Notes: generated by a model from the sequence alone, not told the origin. DNA of 6,922 nucleotides from Pseudomonadota bacterium (GCA_021829055.1 JAJZCS010000105.1:1-6922), one strand, 5' to 3'. Counted from the stretch's first letter, positions 1 through 6,051 are shown. Numbers and translations are program-made.

Positions 1-1
1 G

Positions 2-166
2 ACACCGCAAGCCGCCATCCCCGAAATCACGCCGCCAAACCCGGCGCAGGCCGCGCTCGCTAAAATCACGCCAATGTCGTTCGCACAACCGTCTCGGACG
101 TCTTCGACCACCGGCACCGCCGAACCAACACCGCCGTCAAATACCCGCGTGAGAAATCCGGGCTAG
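2..166 (+). CDS. possible C-terminal end of an unrecognised Pro/Ala/Thr-rich protein (partial)
   Basis: A reading frame is open from the left edge of the window to a TAG stop at 164-166 and gives 54 residues rich in Pro, Ala, Thr and Ser. The short pattern (E/K)-I-T-P occurs twice, at about residues 8-11 and 21-24, which looks like a degenerate low-complexity tail. I recognise no family. The opposite strand is also open across most of this stretch and reads as a Gly/Val/Ala-rich peptide without an evident start codon, so even the strand is uncertain. Third-position GC is similar in both readings. If real, this is the tail of a gene whose body lies to the left; it is separated from yebC by more than 1 kb and unlikely to be in its operon. 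Confidence 0.2.
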   Translation, partial: TPQAAIPEITPPNPAQAALAKITPMSFAQPSRTSSTTGTAEPTPPSNTRVRNPG

Positions 167-399
167 GGAGCCGGCCCGCAACCCACGACGAGGAAACTCT
201 CCCAGTCACTGCTGGCTTCTCAAATCCAGAAGTTGAGCTTAGAGTCTCGGACGTGGGCCCTCTGCAACCATAAACGAACGAGCCGCTTATATGGTCGTCC
301 CGCGTTCATTGCGTCGGGTGTGTAAGTGGGCCTCTGGTTCTTCCAACCACACAGAAAGAGCGCCACAGCCATAACGACCTATGATTCACACACACAAAG

Positions 400-421
400 A
401 GCCCCGGATTGCTCCGGGGCT
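400..421 (-). terminator. candidate Rho-independent terminator (minus direction)
   Basis: Positions 400-408 (AGCCCCGGA) pair perfectly with 413-421 (TCCGGGGCT) around the tetraloop TTGC: a 9-bp, very GC-rich stem. Read on the minus strand the stem is followed by CTTTGTGTGTGTG, a U/G-rich tail; read on the plus strand it is followed by GCTGAGTTTGG, which is a poor tail. The better direction is therefore minus. No supported minus-strand gene ends just before it, so what it would terminate is unknown; a small RNA starting near 457 is one possibility. Confidence 0.4.
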
Positions 422-463
422 GCTGAGTTTGGAAGCCTAAACACAAACGCCAAGAACAAACTG

Positions 464-469
464 ATTATA
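464..469 (-). promoter_or_regulatory. possible -10 box (TATAAT) on the minus strand
   Basis: The minus strand reads TATAAT exactly here. No good -35 hexamer lies 16-18 bp upstream, and there is no TGn extension. A start about 7 bases downstream (near 457) would give an RNA of roughly 60-70 nt ending at the stem-loop 400-421. The match could be chance in an AT-richer patch. Confidence 0.15.
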
Positions 470-490
470 GCTCGCAAATTTCGCGCATGG

Positions 491-526
491 TCGTCACACT
501 TTCGTGGCGTCACGTGTTTGTGACGA
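491..526. repeat. overlapping inverted repeat built from CGTCAC units
   Basis: CGTCAC occurs at 492-497 and again at 508-513, and its complement GTGACG at 520-525. The second and third copies make a 6-bp stem with a 6-nt loop; the first copy, extended to TCGTCAC, could pair with 520-526 instead, giving 7 bp. The two pairings are mutually exclusive. This may be a protein-binding dyad with a half-site repeat or an RNA switch-like element; nothing decides between these. Confidence 0.3.
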
Positions 527-534
527 ACCAACGG

Positions 535-547
535 TTGATTCAATCAA
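535..547. repeat. perfect dyad TTGATT-C-AATCAA
   Basis: A perfect 13-bp palindrome with a single central base. It resembles an FNR/FixK-type box (TTGAT and ATCAA half-sites), but the half-sites are separated by three bases where that family needs four. It could be an operator for another helix-turn-helix regulator; there is no adjacent gene start to support this. Confidence 0.3.
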
Positions 548-569
548 ATCCACGATTCCGCTTGATGGA

Positions 570-609
570 AGACAAAAAGATCGGTTGTCTCCCAAGATTT
601 TCGCTTGGG
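570..609. other. two back-to-back hairpins
   Basis: AGACAA (570-575) pairs with TTGTCT (585-590) around a 9-nt loop. The next base begins CCCAAG (591-596), which pairs with CTTGGG (604-609) around a 7-nt loop. The two 6-bp stems abut with no spacer and could stack coaxially. Neither is followed by a T-run on the plus strand; on the minus strand the second is followed at some distance by CTTTTTGTC. This is direct base-pair reading; the existence of a transcript is not shown. Confidence 0.35.
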
Positions 610-611
610 TC

Positions 612-678
612 GGTGTATCCCTTCAAGCCTAGGTGGCCGCCAGTTCTGCAAGCCAAGGGTGGGGCCAAGGACTACACC
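612..678. other. interrupted long-range helix enclosing a degenerate direct repeat
   Basis: GGTGTA (612-617) pairs with TACACC (673-678), and CCTT (620-623) pairs with AAGG (667-670) across a symmetrical 2x2 internal loop, giving 10 bp in all. Inside lie two related copies of CAAGCC-T/A-AGG, at 624-633 and 649-658. Either element alone could be chance; together they fit the structured character of this region. Confidence 0.25.
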
Positions 679-740
679 AATGACAGGCCTTCTTGGGCAT
701 TTGCGTTTGCCGCTTGCCTATACGCACAGTCAGTTTAACG

Positions 741-798
741 CCGGAAGTCCGTTCTTTCGCGCTTGAGGTTTTCAAGCGGGTCAGAACTGGAGGTCCGG
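741..798. other. long imperfect hairpin (20 bp), candidate structured RNA or palindromic repeat
   Basis: Four helices nest: CCGGA 741-745 with TCCGG 794-798; TCC 748-750 with GGA 789-791; GTTCT 751-755 with AGAAC 783-787 (one bulged T at 788); and CGCTTGA 760-766 with TCAAGCG 772-778 around the loop GGTTT. The internal loops are AG/GG and TTCG/GGTC. All 20 pairs are Watson-Crick, so both strands could fold equally well. There is no T-run on either side, which argues against a simple terminator. It is the strongest fold in the gene-less region. A REP-like palindromic repeat or an arm of a non-coding RNA are both possible. Confidence 0.5.
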
Positions 799-816
799 AT
801 AGGGAAACCCGGCGTG

Positions 817-860
817 GGCGATCATTCTTTCGTCGCCATTGTGCCGGAAACTCCGGCACA
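817..860. other. pair of adjacent hairpins, the second with a 9-bp stem
   Basis: GGCGA (817-821) can pair with TCGCC (833-837). Directly after it TGTGCCGGA (840-848) pairs perfectly with TCCGGCACA (852-860) around a 3-nt loop AAC. The sequence after the second stem is GCCTTATTCC, which is not a convincing terminator tail. These follow the 741-798 hairpin closely and may belong to the same structured element. Confidence 0.4.
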
Positions 861-959
861 GCCTTATTCCTCGTGAAACCTATCCGATCAATGGTTTCTT
901 CGGGCCTTCCAGCGCTGCCCTTGGCTCGCCCGGCGCCTTGTCGAAGCACTGACCTCTAT

Positions 960-995
960 CGGACAGGCTAATCGTCCGGCGCAATTCCGGGCGCC
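960..995. other. two mutually exclusive small hairpins
   Basis: CGGAC (960-964) pairs with GTCCG (974-978), and GGCGC (978-982) pairs with GCGCC (991-995). The stems share base 978 at their border, so they can only partly coexist. Both are short (5 bp) and may be chance in GC-rich DNA. Confidence 0.22.
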
Positions 996-1252
996 AACTT
1001 CATATCGGCGCAACAAGCGCACTGCCGTCCCGTCCCTCGATAGGGGGTCTGTATCTCTTGAGTCTCAAACCCGGGGCGACGGGCTAGTCCGGGGTCACCG
1101 AGTCCGTCTGCCGCTGAGCTGAATTCTCCTTCTTCAATAAAGTACGTGCCAAGCAGGGACAACATTGCAGGGAGCCCTGACAAATAGGCTCCACACTGCT
1201 ATGTGCGCGCTCGTTGACGATTCCGGGAACCCTCGACTTCGATAACTGGATC

Positions 1253-2002
1253 ATGGCTGGACACTCACAATTCAAGAACATCATGCACCGCAAGGGTGTG
1301 CAGGACGCACGCCGAGCTCGGCAATTTGCGAAGCTAATCCGCGAGATTACCGTTTCTGCCCGGCAAGGCTTGCCTGATCCTGCGGCCAACCCGCGTCTCC
1401 GTGCCGCCTGCGCCGCGGCACGGAGCAGCAATATGCCGCGCGATACGATCGAACGGGCCATCAAAAAGGCAAGCGGTGCGGGCGGCACAGCGGACTACGT
1501 GGAAGTGCGGTATGAGGGTTATGGGCCTTTCGGCGTCGCCATTATCGTCGAGACATTAACCGACAATCGCAACCGGACGGCTTCGGATGTAAGGGCCGCG
1601 TTCTCCAAACACGGAGGCACGTTGGGCGAAACAAACTCAGTGTCGTTTTTGTTCAACCGAAAGGGCGTCGTACGCTACCCGGCTTCGGCAACAAGCGCGG
1701 ATGACATGCTCGAAGCTGCGATCGAGGCCGGTGCTGAGGACGTCGAATCGAGTGCCGACGCCCATGAAATGCGGTGTGTGGCGGACAATTTCTTTGCTGT
1801 GCGGGATGCGCTGGAGCAGAAGTTCGGGGAGCCGGAGGAAGCTAAGCTCGATTGGCGACCAATCACGCAGGTTCGTCTTGACGAAGAAGCGGCGCGCAAC
1901 GTCATTAAACTGATTGATGCGCTGGACGATCTCGACGACGTTCAGAACGTTTACGCCAATTTTGAGATCTCCGATCAGGTCATGCAGGCTCTGTCTACTT
2001 GA
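1253..2002 (+). CDS. yebC: YebC/PmpR/TACO1-family protein
   Basis: This 249-residue cytoplasmic protein has the usual length and layout of the YebC family: the N-terminal [15 protein letters not shown] signature and helical domain (about 1-78), then two alpha/beta domains with YEGYGP (87-92), LTDNRNRT (102-109), the GGTLGET block (121-127) and the C-terminal [13 protein letters not shown] stretch (228-240). The family was long annotated as DNA-binding regulators; more recent work on bacterial YebC proteins and mitochondrial TACO1 links it to translation through proline runs. The ATG at 1253 is chosen because it begins the family signature exactly; the frame is open further left (to 1214) but that adds nonconserved residues. 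The ribosome binding site is weak. An oddity is Phe93 where the family usually has Gly (YEGYGPGG). It is separated from ruvC by 155 bp, so it may be its own transcription unit, although yebC-ruvC adjacency is common. Confidence 0.96.
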   Translation: MAGHSQFKNIMHRKGVQDARRARQFAKLIREITVSARQGLPDPAANPRLRAACAAARSSNMPRDTIERAIKKASGAGGTADYVEVRYEGYGPFGVAIIVETLTDNRNRTASDVRAAFSKHGGTLGETNSVSFLFNRKGVVRYPASATSADDMLEAAIEAGAEDVESSADAHEMRCVADNFFAVRDALEQKFGEPEEAKLDWRPITQVRLDEEAARNVIKLIDALDDLDDVQNVYANFEISDQVMQALST

Positions 2003-2029
2003 TGAGAACTGTTGTTTTCTGCTTCACAG

Positions 2030-2071
2030 GAGAATGCAGGCCTCTTCTTGAATTTGAAAAAGAGAATGCAG
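2030..2071. repeat. 10-bp direct repeat in the yebC-ruvC spacer
   Basis: GAGAATGCAG occurs at 2030-2039 and again at 2062-2071, a start-to-start distance of 32 bp, about three helical turns. The stretch between is AT-richer than its surroundings. Same-face half-sites for a regulator of the ruvCAB operon would look like this, but I do not recognise the motif; it is not an obvious LexA box. Confidence 0.3.
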
Positions 2072-2157
2072 TTATGGCAGCTGGAAAACGTGAGGAGGGC
2101 CTAGCCTATCAAGGGTAATGCGTGCTCATGCTGGGCGGTTGATCTATAAGGACCATC

Positions 2158-2673
2158 ATGCCGATTCGCGCACGCACGACCCTGCGTATCCTAGGGCTGG
2201 ATCCTGGGCTCCGATTTACCGGGTTTGGTATTATTGACACGGACGGGAACCGACTGCGTCATATCACCGACGGGGTGATCGCGACCGACTCGGCGGGTGC
2301 CGTAGCCGCGCGTCTGTGTGCGCTTGATGCGGCTCTTGCAGCTGTTCTTGACGAGTTCGCACCGGATCACGCTGCTGTTGAAGAAACATATGTCAATGTC
2401 AACGCAACAGCAACGTTGAAACTAGGTTATGCCCGCGGAGTTGCGCTGCTTGCCCCCGCACGGGCCGGTGTACCGGTCGCCGAATACGGTGCAAAAACCG
2501 TTAAACGTGCCGTGGTTGGTACTGGTGGGGCCGACAAAACACAAGTTGCGATGATGGTTCGGCGCCTTCTTCCGGGCGCCGCGCTCAAACGTGCCGATGC
2601 GGCGGATGCGCTAGCCGTCGCAATTTGCCACGCACATCACTTGGCTACGGCCTCACGGATACCTGCAGCATGA
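2158..2673 (+). CDS. ruvC: Holliday junction endonuclease RuvC
   Basis: RuvC is the dimeric, Mg-dependent endonuclease that cuts Holliday junctions symmetrically during recombinational repair, in the cytoplasm with RuvAB. The 171 residues match the family length. The four acidic catalytic positions are present: Asp15 in ILGLDPG (E. coli Asp7), Glu75 in AAVEETYV (Glu66), and Asp147 and Asp150 in ADAADALA (Asp138, Asp141), with His158 following. The start at 2158 has a good AAGGA at 2148-2152, five bases before the ATG, and places the first beta strand about eight residues later than in E. coli. The TGA stop overlaps the ruvA ATG (ATGA at 2670-2673). This is the first gene of the ruvCAB unit; its promoter should lie in the 155-bp spacer upstream, but no clear -35/-10 pair or SOS box is visible there. 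Confidence 0.97.
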   Translation: MPIRARTTLRILGLDPGLRFTGFGIIDTDGNRLRHITDGVIATDSAGAVAARLCALDAALAAVLDEFAPDHAAVEETYVNVNATATLKLGYARGVALLAPARAGVPVAEYGAKTVKRAVVGTGGADKTQVAMMVRRLLPGAALKRADAADALAVAICHAHHLATASRIPAA

Positions 2674-3275
2674 TCGGGAGGCTCATCGGGATTGCGGAAC
2701 AGGTTGGAGAAGGACGTTGCCTAGTTGATGTGAACGGCGTCGGATATGTGGTGTTATGCTCTATGCGAACGCTTGGAAACCTGCCGAAACCGCCCGTCGC
2801 GGTGGCGTTGCTGATCGAGACGATGGTACGCGAAGATGCGATCACGCTTTATGGATTCGCCGACACTGCCGAGCGCGACTGGTTTCTCAAGTTGGTGACG
2901 GTCCAAGGGGTCGGACCGAAGCTGGCGTTGGCGGTGTTGTCGGCGCTATTGCCGGATCAGCTTGCCAGCGTGCTCCTCACCAATGATATTGCTTCTCTCC
3001 GGAAAATTTCGGGGGTTGGCCCAAACCTTGCCAAGAGGCTCGCGACAGAACTGAACAGTTATGCGACCACCCAACCCACGAAGCGACCGATCATGGCGAA
3101 AACCGACAACTCTCACCACCCAAATGCCTCCAGCGATGCCCTCTCCGCCCTTCTCAACCTAGGCTACCGACGATTCGAGGCAGAGGCAGCTGTCGCCGCA
3201 GCAAGCGAGACCCTAGGTGTATCGGCTACACTTGACGCGCTCATCCGCGACGGGCTCAAGCGACTGGCACGATGA
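2670..3275 (+). CDS. ruvA: Holliday junction branch migration subunit RuvA
   Basis: RuvA forms tetramers that bind the four-way junction and load the RuvB motor. The 201 residues show all three domains: the OB-fold domain I (about 1-63) beginning MIGRLIG and carrying the acidic pin Glu55-Asp56 ([10 protein letters not shown]), at the same numbers as in E. coli; domain II with two helix-hairpin-helix motifs, VQGVGPKLA (78-86) and ISGVGPNLA (113-121); a polar linker (about 133-153); and the small RuvB-contacting domain III (154-201) with ALLNLGYR. The ATG at 2670 lies inside the ruvC stop (ATGA), and no strong ribosome binding site precedes it, so translation is probably coupled to ruvC. An upstream in-frame ATG at 2625 would only add residues from within ruvC and is rejected. 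Confidence 0.97.
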   Translation: MIGRLIGIAEQVGEGRCLVDVNGVGYVVLCSMRTLGNLPKPPVAVALLIETMVREDAITLYGFADTAERDWFLKLVTVQGVGPKLALAVLSALLPDQLASVLLTNDIASLRKISGVGPNLAKRLATELNSYATTQPTKRPIMAKTDNSHHPNASSDALSALLNLGYRRFEAEAAVAAASETLGVSATLDALIRDGLKRLAR

Positions 3276-4327
3276 TCGACCCAGAACAACCGGACCGGTT
3301 GGTGTCACCTGACGTTGGCCGCGAAGAGCAACCAGATGCGGCGCTACGCCCGCAGATTCTCTCGGACTTCATCGGCCAGCAAGCGAGCAGGGACAATCTT
3401 TCTGTGTTCATTGCCGCAGCCCGCGCCCGCGGGGAGCCGCTCGACCACGTGCTGCTGCACGGGCCGCCGGGCCTCGGCAAAACGACACTGGCACAGATTG
3501 TGGCGCATGAGCTTGGGGTTGGTTTCCGGGCGACTTCTGGGCCGGTTATTCAGCGGGCAGGCGACCTTGCCGCAATCCTGAGCAACCTGAACGCTGGCGA
3601 CGTCCTGTTCATCGACGAGATTCATCGATTGCAGCCAGCGATCGAGGAAATCCTTTATCCAGCGATGGAAGATTTCGTGCTGGATCTGATCATTGGTGAA
3701 GGTCCAGGAGCGCGGACGGTACGGATTGATCTCCCCCGCTTTACCCTAATCGGAGCGACTACGCGTGCCGGGCTTCTGGCCAACCCTCTCCGCGATCGCT
3801 TCGGCATTCCGATTCGACTTGTATTCTACACTGCGGAAGAACTCACCCGCATCGTCACGCGCGCCGCGGCGCTTTTAGGAATGCACCTTAGCCCTGATGG
3901 GGCGACCGAGATTGCGAAGCGGGCGCGCGGGACTCCACGCATTGCCGGCAGATTGACACGGCGCATCCGTGATTTCGCTTCAGTGGCGGCAGCGCAGGTA
4001 ATTGATCGGAAAGTCGTCGACAGTGCGTTAAACCGGCTCGATATTGATCACTGCGGTCTGGACGCGATGGACCGCCGATATCTGCTGCGTATCGCTGAGA
4101 ATCATAACGGGGGACCAGTTGGAATCGAAACGCTCGCTGCCGCTCTTTCCGAACCGCGCGACACCCTTGAAGACGTGATTGAGCCCTATCTGATCCAAGA
4201 GGGCTTTCTGTCGCGAACATCCCGTGGACGGGTTCTTGGACGCGCGGCATGGACACATTTGGGTATTGCTCCGGTGCCAGAACTCCCCGAGCCATCATAC
4301 CTGCCACTCGACCTGCCAGAAACATGA
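3272..4327 (+). CDS. ruvB: Holliday junction branch migration ATPase RuvB
   Basis: RuvB is the hexameric AAA+ motor that drives branch migration on junctions held by RuvA. The 351 residues are of normal length. Visible motifs in order: [11 protein letters not shown] (26-36) before the AAA+ core, Walker A GPPGLGKT (64-71), Walker B VLFIDEIH (111-118), the sensor-1 stretch LIGATTRAG (159-167), the arginine finger in LRDRFG (173-178, Arg174), and the sensor-2 motif GTPRIAGR (220-227). A winged-helix C-terminal domain follows (about 262-335) with [10 protein letters not shown] and the [18 protein letters not shown] stretch. The ATG overlaps the ruvA stop (ATGA, 3272-3275), the second such coupling in this unit. 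No key residue is missing. ybgC begins 19 bases after the stop. Confidence 0.98.
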   Translation: MIDPEQPDRLVSPDVGREEQPDAALRPQILSDFIGQQASRDNLSVFIAAARARGEPLDHVLLHGPPGLGKTTLAQIVAHELGVGFRATSGPVIQRAGDLAAILSNLNAGDVLFIDEIHRLQPAIEEILYPAMEDFVLDLIIGEGPGARTVRIDLPRFTLIGATTRAGLLANPLRDRFGIPIRLVFYTAEELTRIVTRAAALLGMHLSPDGATEIAKRARGTPRIAGRLTRRIRDFASVAAAQVIDRKVVDSALNRLDIDHCGLDAMDRRYLLRIAENHNGGPVGIETLAAALSEPRDTLEDVIEPYLIQEGFLSRTSRGRVLGRAAWTHLGIAPVPELPEPSYLPLDLPET

Positions 4328-4346
4328 ATAAATCGATGAGTGCGCG

Positions 4347-4808
4347 ATGAATTCGACGCAATCTGCCATGCCACGATGGATCCAAGAGGGCGTACATCGT
4401 TTCGAAATACGAATTTATGTCGAAGATACCGATATCGGTGGCATCGTGTATCATGCTAATTACTTGCGTTTCGCTGAGCGTGGCCGCTCCGAAGCGCTGC
4501 GTGAGCTTGGTGTTGCCCACGGAGACATGATTCGGATGCACGGCAGGATGTTCGTAGTGCGACGCGCAAAAATCGATTATGAGCGCCCTGCGTACCTTGA
4601 TGATCGGCTGATTATCGAAACGCGCACGCAGGCCGTGACCGCGGCGTCGGTAACTCTGGAACAAACGATCCGGAGTGTCGACGGTGCAGTCGTGGCGCGA
4701 GTCGACCTACTGCTCGCTTGTGTCATAAGCGGCGATCGACGTGTGGCACGGCTGCCGACACCGGTGCGCAGTGCTCTTGCGGCAATGCGGGATGCGGCGC
4801 GGGCATAA
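4347..4808 (+). CDS. ybgC: YbgC-type acyl-CoA thioesterase of the Tol-Pal cluster
   Basis: This is a cytoplasmic hotdog-fold thioesterase. Family members hydrolyse acyl-CoA thioesters, and in enterobacteria YbgC has been tied to phospholipid metabolism next to the Tol-Pal system. The active-site motif is clear: YVEDTDIGGIVYHANYLRF (24-42), with Asp29 and His36 matching the E. coli catalytic pair Asp18 and His25. At 153 residues it is slightly longer than E. coli YbgC, mostly through an 11-residue N-terminal extension. The ATG at 4347 is preferred because it is the first in frame; an internal Met at residue 8 (4368) is an alternative, and neither has a strong ribosome binding site. The gene lies 19 bases after ruvB and 53 before tolQ, bridging the ruv and tol blocks as in many proteobacteria. 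The natural substrate cannot be read from sequence. Confidence 0.94.
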   Translation: MNSTQSAMPRWIQEGVHRFEIRIYVEDTDIGGIVYHANYLRFAERGRSEALRELGVAHGDMIRMHGRMFVVRRAKIDYERPAYLDDRLIIETRTQAVTAASVTLEQTIRSVDGAVVARVDLLLACVISGDRRVARLPTPVRSALAAMRDAARA

Positions 4809-4835
4809 ACGCGTGAGATGGGACTGATTTCAACC

Positions 4836-4859
4836 GGCGGCACAGCCGCCTTAAAAGGA
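4836..4859 (+). promoter_or_regulatory. hairpin next to the tolQ Shine-Dalgarno
   Basis: GGCGGC (4836-4841) pairs with GCCGCC (4845-4850) around the 3-nt loop ACA, a perfect six-pair all-GC stem. Four bases later comes AAGGA (4855-4859), the tolQ ribosome binding site. The stem is followed by only two T bases, so it is a poor terminator. It may stabilise the tolQRA message or position the ribosome. AAGGA is only 2 nt from ATG 4862 but 8 nt from the in-frame GTG at 4868, so it favours the latter as the true start. Confidence 0.45.
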
Positions 4860-4861
4860 AT

Positions 4862-5584
4862 ATGATCGTGGATCAGGCTGTGAATAGCTTGGGATTGCAA
4901 GCGCCGGGATCGAGCCTTTCGTTACTGGGCATGTTCGTGCACGCAGGTCTCGTCGTGCAACTGGTCATCGTGCTGCTGCTTCTTGCGAGCGTCTGGGTTT
5001 GGGCCATAATCATCGAAAAAACCATGACTTTGCGTCGCCTCAACCGTGAAGCAGACGGATTCGAAGATAAATTCTGGTCGGGCCGCAGCCTGGAGGAACT
5101 CTACGATGTCGAAGGCGCGGAGCCGGCGCACCCTCTTGCAGCGGTGTTCGGTGCCGCCATGGGCGAGTGGCGACGCAGCGCCCGTGCCGCGGGCGCCGAT
5201 GTAGCGCGCTCCAGTGTCGGTCAGCGCGTTGAAAGAGCCATGGGCGTGACAACCATGCGAGAGATGGATCGGCTAGAGAAGCACATGGTTTTTCTCGCCT
5301 CTATTGGAGCGACGGCACCGTTCGTTGGGCTTTTTGGGACTGTTTGGGGCATCATGCACTCATTTTCGGCGATCGCTGCCATGCACAACACCAACCTCGC
5401 CGTCGTTGCGCCGGGCATCGCAGAAGCGCTGTTCGCAACGGCCGTCGGCCTGATTGCGGCGATTCCAGCAGTGCTCGCCTATAACAAACTCTCTACAGAT
5501 CTCAGCCGTTTCGCCGGGCGGCTGGAAGGCTTTAGTGCCGAATTCAGCGCCATCCTGTCACGCCAGACTGAGGAGCGCGCATAA
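4862..5584 (+). CDS. tolQ: Tol-Pal inner-membrane motor subunit TolQ
   Basis: TolQ belongs to the ExbB/MotA family; with TolR it forms the proton channel that energises TolA during outer-membrane constriction and lipid homeostasis. The 240 residues show three membrane segments: about 25-51 (LVVQLVIVLLLLASVWVWAI), 143-168 (FLASIGATAPFVGLFGTVWG) and 181-206 (VVAPGIAEALFATAVGLIAA), with a cytoplasmic loop of about 90 residues between the first two. The GLFGTVWGIM and APGIAEALFATAVGL motifs are typical of the family. The start is ambiguous: ATG 4862 is used here, but GTG 4868 is better spaced from the AAGGA at 4855-4859 and would give a protein two residues shorter beginning M-D-Q-A. The stop is two bases before tolR, and GAGGAG near the end of tolQ (5570-5575) serves tolR. 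Confidence 0.96.
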   Translation: MIVDQAVNSLGLQAPGSSLSLLGMFVHAGLVVQLVIVLLLLASVWVWAIIIEKTMTLRRLNREADGFEDKFWSGRSLEELYDVEGAEPAHPLAAVFGAAMGEWRRSARAAGADVARSSVGQRVERAMGVTTMREMDRLEKHMVFLASIGATAPFVGLFGTVWGIMHSFSAIAAMHNTNLAVVAPGIAEALFATAVGLIAAIPAVLAYNKLSTDLSRFAGRLEGFSAEFSAILSRQTEERA

Positions 5585-5586
5585 AA

Positions 5587-6039
5587 ATGGCCGGTGGTTT
5601 GCTCGATAATAGCCGTAACGGCTCATCCTATCGTGGTCGCCGGTATAAACCGATGGCCGAGATCAATGTTACGCCGTTAGTTGATGTAATGCTTGTGTTA
5701 TTGATTATCTTTATGGTCACGGCACCGCTGATCACCTCCGGCGTCACGGTCAATCTACCGCACGCTAATGCCCAACCCGTGAATAGTGATGCCACGCCGA
5801 TCACCATATCGGTGAACTCGGCCGGCAACATCTATCTGCAAAACTCCAAAGTCGAATTGCCGAATCTCGTGGCCACCTTGCAACAAATCGCTAAGCACAA
5901 CACGGATCGCCGCATTTTCGTGCGCGGAGACACCTCGGTTTCCTACGGCACCATGCTGCGCGTCATGGCGACCATCACCGAGGGTGGGTTCACCAAGGTG
6001 GCCCTGCTGGCGCAGCAGCCAACCCCGTCAAAGCCCTGA
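5587..6039 (+). CDS. tolR: Tol-Pal inner-membrane subunit TolR
   Basis: TolR is the ExbD-family partner of TolQ: a short cytoplasmic N-terminus, one membrane helix and a periplasmic domain. The 150 residues show this layout: basic N-terminus with RGRRYKPMAEINVTPLVDVM, a helix at about 30-50 (LVDVMLVLLIIFMVTAPLIT), and a periplasmic part from about 51 with the TPITISVNSAGNIYL and VRGDTSVSYGTMLRVM stretches usual for ExbD/TolR. Asp33 in PLVDVM corresponds to E. coli TolR Asp23, the residue needed for proton-driven function. The gene starts two bases after the tolQ stop, with GAGGAG 11 bases upstream of the ATG, so the pair is almost certainly cotranslated. Its own stop is 12 bases before tolA, in the same reading frame. 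Confidence 0.96.
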   Translation: MAGGLLDNSRNGSSYRGRRYKPMAEINVTPLVDVMLVLLIIFMVTAPLITSGVTVNLPHANAQPVNSDATPITISVNSAGNIYLQNSKVELPNLVATLQQIAKHNTDRRIFVRGDTSVSYGTMLRVMATITEGGFTKVALLAQQPTPSKP

Positions 6040-6051
6040 ACCACCGTGGCG

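Larger units (their letters stand above)
167..1252. other. 1.09-kb gene-less region rich in inverted repeats
   Basis: No open frame here has a convincing start, ribosome binding site or recognisable protein family; those present are short, overlap on both strands and have erratic composition. I looked for T-arm sequences of tRNA, the tag and acceptor parts of a permuted alphaproteobacterial tmRNA, the SRP RNA tetraloop region and the RNase P P4 core, and found none. What the stretch does hold is several inverted repeats, listed separately, concentrated between 400 and 1000. It could be a long intergenic spacer with an unannotated structured RNA, the decayed remains of genes, or a cluster of palindromic repeats. 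No clear promoter for yebC is visible; TTGACG at 1214-1219 with a weak AT-richer box near 1238-1246 is the best candidate and would leave almost no leader. Confidence 0.5.

Noticed and set aside
535..547. FNR/FixK-type binding site
   Set aside because: The half-sites match, but they are three bases apart rather than the four the family requires, and no gene start lies at a suitable distance.
629..971. Overlapping open frames on both strands (629-949 minus, 693-971 plus)
   Set aside because: Both are short, lack ribosome binding sites and recognisable motifs, and run across the hairpins at 741-798 and 840-860. Neither reads like a protein.
1214..1252. N-terminal extension of YebC from a TTG at 1214
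   Set aside because: The family begins exactly at [15 protein letters not shown]; the 13 extra residues are not conserved.
167..1252. Two-piece (permuted) tmRNA, tRNA, SRP RNA or RNase P RNA
   Set aside because: I found no A-N-D-N tag coding on either strand, no T-arm consensus, no SRP domain IV sequence and no GAGGAAAGTCC core. A GGAAGTCCG at 743-751 is too short a resemblance.
3888..4664. A 258-codon open frame on the minus strand across ruvB and ybgC
   Set aside because: It spans two well-conserved genes on the other strand, has no family features, and is a normal antisense shadow in GC-rich DNA.
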